Part shown: piece after piece, positions 36,993-42,419 of the stretch
How the letters are laid out: every line of letters begins with the position of its first letter
Numbering within the stretch: the first letter of the stretch is position 1
Origin: Cyanobacteria bacterium M_surface_10_m2_119
GTDB lineage: Bacteria; Cyanobacteriota; Cyanobacteriia; PCC-6307; Cyanobiaceae
DNA length: 42,419 nucleotides
Direction: 5' to 3'
NCBI GenBank assembly: GCA_016882525.1
Contig: VGPU01000017.1
Location: 1 to 42,419 of the forward strand
Notes under the pieces: generated by a model
Database searches by the model: none
What the model saw: only the letters and a program-made list of their open reading frames with translations
What the model was told of the DNA's origin: nothing
Program-made: the position numbers and the translations under genes

Positions 36993-37508
36993 GCTGCCGC
37001 CCAGCACCTGGGCCGGGCCCAGCAGCAGGCGCAGGCGAGCCCTGCCACAGCCGGCCTCCGAAGGGGGAAGCCCAGGGTCGGAGAGCGGCATCTCGAGCTG
37101 GAGCAGCAGAAGCCCGGCCTTTTTGAGCACCAGACTTCCGGCCGGGGCACCGATCAGGGCCGCGGCCAGGTTGCCCAGGTCGGGTTCGTGGCCCACCAAA
37201 GCCAGACGGCGCACGCCAGGGGGCCAGTGCAGCAGGGGCCAGGGGTCACCCTCCGGCGCCAGGGCCGCATCCAGCTCCAGCGACGGGGCCAGACCAGCGG
37301 CCACCGCCAGCTCGGCGGTCTGGCGGGCCCGCACCAGCGGGCTGCTCACCAGGCGCTCGCTGTGCAGCCCGAGGGCCGCCATACGCTCGAGCACGGCCTG
37401 GGTGCGGCGGCGGCCAGCGGCGGTGAGGGCCCGCTCGCCGTCGGGCCTGGAGGGATCGAGCTCCTCGGCGATCCCGTGGCGCAACAGCAGCAGCTCCACG
37501 GGGGCCAT
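36990..37508 (-). CDS. sixA: SixA-like phosphohistidine phosphatase
   Basis: A 172-residue histidine phosphatase-superfamily protein with the catalytic RHG motif in ELLLLRHGIAEELDPSRPDGERALTAAGRRR, LVSSPLVRARQTAEL, and the second His in LALVGHEPDLGNLAAAL. SixA removes phosphate from HPt-type phosphohistidines. The ATG at 37508 is 13 bases after the DUF3352 gene, so both are likely in one transcript. Confidence 0.87.
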   Translation of the reverse strand: MAPVELLLLRHGIAEELDPSRPDGERALTAAGRRRTQAVLERMAALGLHSERLVSSPLVRARQTAELAVAAGLAPSLELDAALAPEGDPWPLLHWPPGVRRLALVGHEPDLGNLAAALIGAPAGSLVLKKAGLLLLQLEMPLSDPGLPPSEAGCGRARLRLLLGPAQVLGGS

Positions 37509-37521
37509 CGCTGGGCGGGGC

Positions 37522-39102
37522 TCAGGCGCCATAGGTGAGCCGCACCTGCAGGCGCACGGCCTCACCCTCAGGCTCCAGGGCAAGGCCCAGGCCCTGGACC
37601 GGCTCAGCCAGGGGTTGCCCCGCCAGGGCCGAGAGCAGCCGCCAGCCGCTCCAGCGCTGCAGCAGCTCCTGGGCCGGCAGGTGCCCCCCGGCCCACTGGA
37701 GGGAGGCCGCCGGCCGCTCCAGGGACTGCAGGCGAGCCAGCAGCGGGCGGGGCTGGCTGCGGCTCTGGCGCTGCTCCCCGAGCAGCGTGAGCGAATCCGA
37801 CCACCAGGCCCAGCCGTCGCCGACGCTGCGGGCCACCCCAAGGGAGGCCTGCACCTGCCCGGCGCCCTTGCCCCTGCGCTGGGGATCGGCAGCGGCCTGC
37901 AGGCGGGTCCAGGCCTGCACGGTTGCGCCACCGGGCACGGCCAGGGGCGCCTCCACCAGACCGCGCTCCCGCAGGGCGGCCTCCACCGCCGCCGCGGGGG
38001 GATGATCGGGGGCCGTGCCCAGCAGCCAGCCGTCGGCCCCCTGGCGCCAGAGCACCGGGCCATCGGCCGCGGCCAGCAGAATCGAAGCCACGGCACCGGC
38101 CCGCTCCTCGTCGAAGGCGGCTACCAGGGGCTCCAGCACAGGCTTCCAGCTGGCGGGCCAGTGGGCCGGATCCTGCACCAGGGCCAGGGCATCGGCCTCG
38201 GCGTGAACAGCCTGCACCAGATCCGCTGACCCGGCCTGGCCCTGGGGCGGCAGGGCCGCCCCAGGAGCACTGGCGAGCCAACCCTCGAGCACCAGCTCGC
38301 GACCCTCCGGATGCAGAGCGGCCACCAGGGCTGACGCCGTACCTGGCAGATCGGTGCCAAGCCAGCGCTGCAGGGCTGACGGCCGGGCGGTGAGCAGGGC
38401 CGTGCCTGGCCCCAGCGCATCCAACCGGCGGCGCAGGGCGGGATCGGCAGCCTGGTTGAGATCGTCGATCTGGGAGACGTCGAGGGCCTGCTCCAGGGCG
38501 CCACGCCCCGAGGCGAGCAGCACCAGGTCGTCATCAATCAGGGCCGTGGCCAGGGGCATGGGCTCCCGACCCACCAGGGCACCCCGACCACTGATCAGGC
38601 CCATGCCCCGGTAGCTGCTGATCTGCAATTCAGTGCCAGCGAGGCTACGGGTCTGCCAGAAGCGCTGCAGAAAGCGGCGGGCGCCGTCACCGTCGCGACT
38701 GGAGAGGGCGAGCACCCAGCCGGTGGTGCCACGGCCCGGATCCTCCAGGAGCCAGAGACCGGTCTCCTCCCCCAGCCAGGAGGCCAGCTCGCCGCGGTAG
38801 TCGAGGCCGGCGGCGGCAAAGGCCCCATCCCGCAGGCCGGCGATCGCCTCGCCGGCCTGGCGCCGCTGGCGGGGCGGGGCCACGGCCCGGGCGTAGGCCA
38901 CGGGCTGCTCCGCATCGCTGAGCAGATAGAAACTCAGGGCCGCATCGCGCGGCACGAAACGGGCGGAGCGGGGCGGCACCAGCGGCCGGTGCTGGAGCTG
39001 GAGCGGGGAGCGCTGCCATACCAGCCACCAGGCGCCGGCGCCAAGCCCCAGCAGCAGCAGGGTCACCGCCAGCACCACCGCCAGGAATCGGCGGGCTTTC
39101 AT
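37522..39102 (-). CDS. DUF3352 protein with N-terminal membrane anchor
   Basis: A 526-residue protein. Residues 1-30 hold a basic start (MKARRF) and a strong hydrophobic helix (LAVVLAVTLLLLGLGAGAWWLVW), a signal anchor. The rest is Ala/Leu-rich, with conserved DUF3352-like text (RFVPRDAALSFYLLSD, ASWLGEETGLWLLEDPG, LVLLASGRGALEQAL, LEGWLASAPG). The function of DUF3352 is unknown; it probably faces the periplasm or lumen. ATG 39102 is chosen because the positive start precedes the helix. It is divergent from the rhodanese gene. Confidence 0.8.
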   Translation of the reverse strand: MKARRFLAVVLAVTLLLLGLGAGAWWLVWQRSPLQLQHRPLVPPRSARFVPRDAALSFYLLSDAEQPVAYARAVAPPRQRRQAGEAIAGLRDGAFAAAGLDYRGELASWLGEETGLWLLEDPGRGTTGWVLALSSRDGDGARRFLQRFWQTRSLAGTELQISSYRGMGLISGRGALVGREPMPLATALIDDDLVLLASGRGALEQALDVSQIDDLNQAADPALRRRLDALGPGTALLTARPSALQRWLGTDLPGTASALVAALHPEGRELVLEGWLASAPGAALPPQGQAGSADLVQAVHAEADALALVQDPAHWPASWKPVLEPLVAAFDEERAGAVASILLAAADGPVLWRQGADGWLLGTAPDHPPAAAVEAALRERGLVEAPLAVPGGATVQAWTRLQAAADPQRRGKGAGQVQASLGVARSVGDGWAWWSDSLTLLGEQRQSRSQPRPLLARLQSLERPAASLQWAGGHLPAQELLQRWSGWRLLSALAGQPLAEPVQGLGLALEPEGEAVRLQVRLTYGA

Positions 39103-39146
39103 GCGCCCAACGCAGGATGGGCCCATCCTGCACCGAACCCTCTCCC

Positions 39147-39491
39147 GTGAACACGCCTCAGCAGATCAGCGCCGTTGAGCTGCAGCGGCGGCTCCTGGCA
39201 GGGGAGCCCCTGCAACTGGTGGACGTGCGCGAACCGGAGGAACTGGAACGGGCCCGGCTCGCGCACCCCGTGCTCCACCTGCCGCTGAGCCAGTCGGCCG
39301 CCTGGCTGGCCTCCCTCGAGCAGCAGCTGGATCGGGATCGGCCCGTGGTGGTGCTCTGCCATGCGGGCATCCGCAGCTGGCAGTTCGGCTGCTGGCTGAT
39401 GGAGCAGCAGGGCTATGGCGCGGTGTGGAACCTGCGCGGGGGGATCGAGGCCTGGAGCGTGGACGTGGATCCGAGCGTGCCCCGCTACTGA
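39147..39491 (+). CDS. Rhodanese-like domain protein
   Basis: A 114-residue single-domain rhodanese. It shows QLVDVREPEELERARLAHPVLHLPLS and the active-site loop LCHAGIRSWQFGCWL with Cys in CHAGIRS, followed by NLRGGIEAW. It may transfer sulfane sulfur. GTG 39147 gives MNTPQQISAVELQRRL; ATG 39117 would add ten residues. The gap to the divergent DUF3352 start is short. Confidence 0.87.
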   Translation: MNTPQQISAVELQRRLLAGEPLQLVDVREPEELERARLAHPVLHLPLSQSAAWLASLEQQLDRDRPVVVLCHAGIRSWQFGCWLMEQQGYGAVWNLRGGIEAWSVDVDPSVPRY

Positions 39492-39590
39492 TCCAGCCCG
39501 GCAACCGGCACAGGCCAGGAGCACCTTCCAGGCTCCCTACCATACCGGTCCGAACTCACCCAGGCCGCGCCCCTGACCAGTTCCGTCCCG

Positions 39591-40571
39591 GTGCCGACCC
39601 TCTCCAGCCGCCAGCAGGAAGTGCTCCAGTTGGCGGTGCGTCACTACGTGGACACGATGGAGCCGGTCGGCAGCAAGACCCTGGTGCGGCGTTTCGGCCT
39701 GCCCGCCAGTCCCGCGACCGTGCGCTCCGCCATGGGCGTGCTGGAACAGCGGGGGCTGCTCACCCAGCCCCACACCTCCGCCGGGCGGGTTCCCAGCCAG
39801 CAGGGGTATCGGGTCTACGTCGACGGCCTGCTGCCAGCGCCGGGGGCCGTGGCCCAGCAGCTGGAGCGGGAACTCACCGGCCTGAGCCTCCAGTGGGCCG
39901 CCCTCGACGACCTGCTGCTCCACCTCAGCCGCCGGCTTTCAGACCTCACCGGCCTGCTCAGCCTGATCACCCGGCCGCAGCCACCTGATCCCCATCCCCG
40001 CCTGCAGGCCCTGAGGCTGGTGGCCAGCGGCGACCGTCTGCTGGTGTTTCTGGTGGAGGACGCGGCCACGGCCCGGAGCCTCAACCTGCGCCTGCCCAGC
40101 ACCAACCGTGGGGAGGTGGAGGCTCTGGAGGGCTGGGTGCGCGACCAACTGGGACGCGGAACCATTGACTGGGCAAGCCTGCCGCCCCAGCTCAGCGCCT
40201 GCGGGGCCGTGGTGCGTCAGGGTCTGGCCAGCCACGGTCAGGCCCCCCGGCTGCTGGGGAAGGGAGCCGTGGCCTCCGGGCTGGCGGGCCTGCTGGCCCA
40301 GCCGGAATTCAGCCAGACCGCCAGCCTGCGGCCCCTGGTGGAACTGGTGGAGGAAGCTCCCCAGCAGGTGCTGCAGCAGGGGGGCATCTGGATCGGCGCC
40401 GAGCATCCGCACCAGGCCCTGCACCAGTGCGCCCTGGTGCAGGCCGACTACCGCAGCGGCGACGGCGGCGTGGGCCAGGTGGCGCTGGTGGGACCCATGC
40501 GCATGGCCTACGCCACGGCCCGGGCCGCCGTGCGCTCGGTGGCCCTGGTGCTGGAGCGGCTGCTGGGCTGA
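39591..40571 (+). CDS. hrcA: Heat-inducible transcription repressor HrcA
   Basis: A 326-residue repressor of groESL-type heat-shock genes, which binds CIRCE operators. The N-terminal winged helix LSSRQQEVLQLAVRHYVDTMEPVGSKTLVRRFGLPASPATVRSAMGVLEQRGLL and HTSAGRVPSQQGYRVYVDGLL are diagnostic; the GAF-like domain and the end (QVALVGPMRMAYATARAAVRSVALVLERLL) complete it. It starts at GTG 39591. A -10-like TACCAT lies at 39538-39543. No CIRCE is seen nearby. Confidence 0.94.
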   Translation: MPTLSSRQQEVLQLAVRHYVDTMEPVGSKTLVRRFGLPASPATVRSAMGVLEQRGLLTQPHTSAGRVPSQQGYRVYVDGLLPAPGAVAQQLERELTGLSLQWAALDDLLLHLSRRLSDLTGLLSLITRPQPPDPHPRLQALRLVASGDRLLVFLVEDAATARSLNLRLPSTNRGEVEALEGWVRDQLGRGTIDWASLPPQLSACGAVVRQGLASHGQAPRLLGKGAVASGLAGLLAQPEFSQTASLRPLVELVEEAPQQVLQQGGIWIGAEHPHQALHQCALVQADYRSGDGGVGQVALVGPMRMAYATARAAVRSVALVLERLLG

Positions 40572-40602
40572 TGGGGAGTACCCGTGACGGTGGTGGCCGG
40601 CC

Positions 40603-41511
40603 ATGACGTACTGCGTGGCCTTTCTGCTGGACGCGGGCCTGGTGTTCGCCTCCGACTCCCGCACCAATGCCGGGGTGGACTACATCTCCAGCTACAGCAA
40701 GATGCACGTGTTCCAGCCGGCAGCCGACCGGCTGTTCGTGCTGCTGGCGGCGGGCAACCTGGCCACCACCCAGGCCGTGCTCAACCGCATCCAGCGCGAC
40801 CTGCACGGGCCGGCAGGCCCCGGCACACCCCCAGCCACACCCACCCTGAGCTCCGCCTTCCACCCCGGGCCAGGATCAAGGAACGAAGCGCGGGCCACCC
40901 AGGAGGGCACCCTGGCGGCCGCCGCCGATGCAAGCCCCGCATCGGCGGGGGCAACAGCCCCTGCGGCTCCCTGCGCAGCGGCGCCCCCCGACCTGCAGAC
41001 CGCCCGCTACCTGTTTGAGGCGGCCGACTACGTGGGCCGGATCAGCGTGGCGGTGCAGGAGCCATTCGCCAGCCAGATGCAGCAGAGCGGCGGCAGCGCC
41101 CAGGCCAGCTTCATCCTGGGCGGCCAGATCGCTGGGGAGGGGCATGGTCTGTTCCTGATCTATCCCCAGGGGAATGCGGTGATGGCCACCCGCGACACGC
41201 CGTTCCTGCAGATCGGTGAGAGCAAATACGGCAAACCGCCGCTGGATGTGGTGGGCCACTGCGGCCTCTCCCTGGAGGATGCGGCCCGGCTGTGCCTGAT
41301 CTCCCAGGTGGTCACCCGCCGCTCCAACCTCACGGTGGGGCCGCCGTTCGAGCTGGCGCTGATGCCAGCCGATGGGCTGCGCATCTCGCGGCGGATCAAG
41401 CTCGACAAGGACTCGGCGGAGATCAGCCGTTCGATGGAAATCTGGGCGAGCTGCATGCAGGACGGCCTGCGCCGCCTGCCCCGCTTCGCCTGGGAGGAGG
41501 ACCCGCTCTAG
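40603..41511 (+). CDS. Anbu-type proteasome-like protease with a long insert
   Basis: A 302-residue Ntn hydrolase related to proteasome beta subunits. After Met1 comes Thr2, the likely N-terminal nucleophile, in MTYCVAFLLDAGLVFASDSRTNAG, with Asp18 and Lys33 as expected (SYSKM). Later text (LFEAADYVGRISVAVQ, ASFILGGQIAGE, FLQIGESKYGKPPLD) fits the Anbu family. Residues about 69-129 are a Pro/Ala/Gly-rich low-complexity insert absent from typical members. It stands between hrcA and def, without the transglutaminase and ATP-grasp partners known elsewhere. Its TAG stop overlaps that of def. Confidence 0.85.
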   Translation: MTYCVAFLLDAGLVFASDSRTNAGVDYISSYSKMHVFQPAADRLFVLLAAGNLATTQAVLNRIQRDLHGPAGPGTPPATPTLSSAFHPGPGSRNEARATQEGTLAAAADASPASAGATAPAAPCAAAPPDLQTARYLFEAADYVGRISVAVQEPFASQMQQSGGSAQASFILGGQIAGEGHGLFLIYPQGNAVMATRDTPFLQIGESKYGKPPLDVVGHCGLSLEDAARLCLISQVVTRRSNLTVGPPFELALMPADGLRISRRIKLDKDSAEISRSMEIWASCMQDGLRRLPRFAWEEDPL

Positions 41512-42050
41512 GCGGGAACCGCCGGAATCAACCCGGCCGCTTCCAGCTCCGGGATGAAGCCGAAGGCCGTGGGGTCGCTGAGGCGGTCGGGGAAGAGCAG
41601 CCCATCGAGGTGGTCGCACTCGTGCTGCACCACGCGGGCATGGAACCCCTCCACGCTGCGGTCCACGGGCTGGCCCTCGCCATCGATCCCCTGGTAGCGC
41701 AAGCGCAGCCAGCGCGGCACCCGCCCCCGCAACCCCGGCACACTCAGGCAGCCCTCCCAGGCCTCCTCGCGCTCTGGCCCAAATGGGGTCAGCACGGGGT
41801 TAATCAACAGGGTGCGGGGCAGCGGTGGAGCATCGGGGTAGCGGGGGTTGGGCCCACCGCCGCCGAACAACACCACGCGCAGCGGCACACCGATCTGGGG
41901 AGCCGCCAGACCGGCGCCACTGCAGGCCGCCATGGTGTCCTCGAGATCCACGATCAGCTGGCGCAGGGCCGGATCGCGCACATCGGCCACGACCTGGGCG
42001 CGCTGACGGAGGCGGGGATCCCCCAGCCGCAGAACGGTGCGGACCGCCAT
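41508..42050 (-). CDS. def: Peptide deformylase
   Basis: A 180-residue metalloenzyme that removes formyl groups from new proteins. All three motifs are present: GAGLAAPQIGVPLRV, EGCLSVPG and QHECDHLDG (metal-binding His pair and Glu). ATG 42050 gives MAVRTVLRLGDPRL, the usual start. It converges on the Anbu gene, with both stops in one CTAG. It lies 35 bases downstream of a broken gene. Confidence 0.94.
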   Translation of the reverse strand: MAVRTVLRLGDPRLRQRAQVVADVRDPALRQLIVDLEDTMAACSGAGLAAPQIGVPLRVVLFGGGGPNPRYPDAPPLPRTLLINPVLTPFGPEREEAWEGCLSVPGLRGRVPRWLRLRYQGIDGEGQPVDRSVEGFHARVVQHECDHLDGLLFPDRLSDPTAFGFIPELEAAGLIPAVPA

Positions 42051-42085
42051 CGTCACCAACCCAGCCGTGCCATGGAAGCATCGCC

Positions 42086-42288
42086 TCAAGGGGCGAAGAG
42101 CGCCCGGATCTCCGGTGCGGGGCGACCCAGGGCGGCAGCCACCGCCGCCAGCCCCGGGCGAGAGGCAGCGCCAAAGGATTGATCCGGGCGCAGACGCTGC
42201 TGGGGTGGGGACCCAGGTCCGCGAGCTGCCGCGGGAAGCGGCGGTAGTAGGTGAGGTCGACCCCGAGCCGCCCGGCCAATGCCTGGGC
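42086..42288 (-). pseudogene. 3' remnant of a gene cut by an insertion sequence, with a frameshift
   Basis: On the minus strand the text LGVDLTYYRRFPRQLADLGP and SSVCARINPLALPLA (GC-rich third positions) reads down to about 42158. There the coding signal moves to another frame and ends LAAVAAALGRPAPEIRALFAP and TGA at 42086. Losing one base in the CCCCGGG run (42152-42158) would explain the switch. The 5' part is missing, and the frame meets TAG next to the insertion sequence. I do not recognise the family. Confidence 0.55.
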
Positions 42289-42292
42289 CTAA

Positions 42293-42419
42293 GAGTTTGC
42301 TGAAAAACCCGGCCTACTCTGCGAAAATGGGCTAACTGCCCAGCCCAGATGCGAGGCCACCGGGAGCCCAGCGGCTCCCTGTTCTCCTACGTGTCGATTG
42401 AGGAGCGGATCCCGGCCAG
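42293..42419 (+). mobile_element. Left end of an IS5-like insertion sequence
   Basis: The terminal sequence GAGTTTGCTGAAAAACCCGG begins at 42293 and is followed after about 55 bases by a transposase start. It directly follows CTAA (42289-42292), which fits the YTAR 4-base target duplication typical of IS5-group elements. The right end and second target copy lie outside the window. Confidence 0.65.
42349..42419 (+). CDS. Transposase N-terminus (IS5-like, runs off the right edge)
   Basis: The frame reads MRGHREPSGSLFSYVSIEER and continues IPA to the edge. The pattern MRG-x-FSY-x-E-R-P is the usual N-terminus of an IS5-related DDE transposase group. Only 23 codons are visible, so integrity is unknown. 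Confidence 0.7.
   Translation, partial: MRGHREPSGSLFSYVSIEERIPA

Noticed and set aside
39492-39590. CIRCE operator near hrcA
   Set aside because: No TTAGCACTC/GAGTGCTAA pair is present in the gap.

Overview
The window is a piece of a cyanobacterial chromosome. It carries the 5' end of psbD (photosystem II D2), ycf3, ycf34, ndhM/F/D/E/G/I/A, crtP-crtB, an RbcR/Ycf30-type regulator, a PedR-like regulator and both RpaA- and RpaB-type response regulators. The very high GC content, the tight packing and the gene order (rpaA, holB, tmk, Cu-ATPase, ycf3, radA, rpaB, plsX, fabH, fabD, plsC) point to an alpha-cyanobacterium of the Synechococcus/Cyanobium type. This assignment is from gene content and remembered synteny, not from a search.

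Layout. 1-2628: psbD start, a small conserved protein, an ABC ATPase, tRNA-Asn, a 450-base non-coding leader, then rpaA. 2630-6717 (minus): holB, tmk and a copper P-type ATPase in one overlapping operon. 6776-9698: ycf3, radA (minus) and rpaB. 9670-13834: plsX-fabH-fabD-plsC, which starts fatty acid and phospholipid synthesis. 13749-15338 (minus): a DUF218 membrane protein, tsaB and ycf34. 15331-18076: the CCA-adding enzyme, an RRM RNA-binding protein and an alpha/beta hydrolase. 18086-20442 (minus): crtB and crtP. 20566-28630: ndhM, a DUF3172 protein, rbcR (minus), an NnrU-family protein, ndhF, ndhD, a LapA-domain protein and scpA. 28676-31241: a sugar nucleotidyltransferase, metF (minus), pedR and a 57-residue minus-strand gene. 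31287-36932 (minus): gltA-ndhA-ndhI-ndhG-ndhE-nadK-CYTH. 36990-39102 (minus): sixA and a DUF3352 protein. 39147-42050: a rhodanese, hrcA, an Anbu-type proteasome-like protease and def (minus). The right edge is the start of an IS5-like insertion sequence that has cut off a gene upstream of def; the remnant also has a frameshift.

Functional themes. Seven NDH-1 subunits lie here, and one run links citrate synthase, NDH-1 core subunits and NAD kinase, that is NADP(H) supply and cyclic electron flow. Redox and light regulators (RpaA, RpaB, RbcR, PedR) sit among the photosynthetic genes. This is a mostly ordinary housekeeping and photosynthesis region. I found no phage, CRISPR or defence system, and no obvious new multi-gene system.

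The more unusual signals are small. Stop codons of convergent gene pairs lie inside short hairpins. A perfect inverted repeat lies upstream of rpaB and a 16-base-period repeat upstream of rpaA. The tsaB initiation site is duplicated, and a hairpin spans the metF start codon. A small gene converges on pedR. A hydrolase has no canonical start codon, and the Anbu protease carries a long low-complexity insert.
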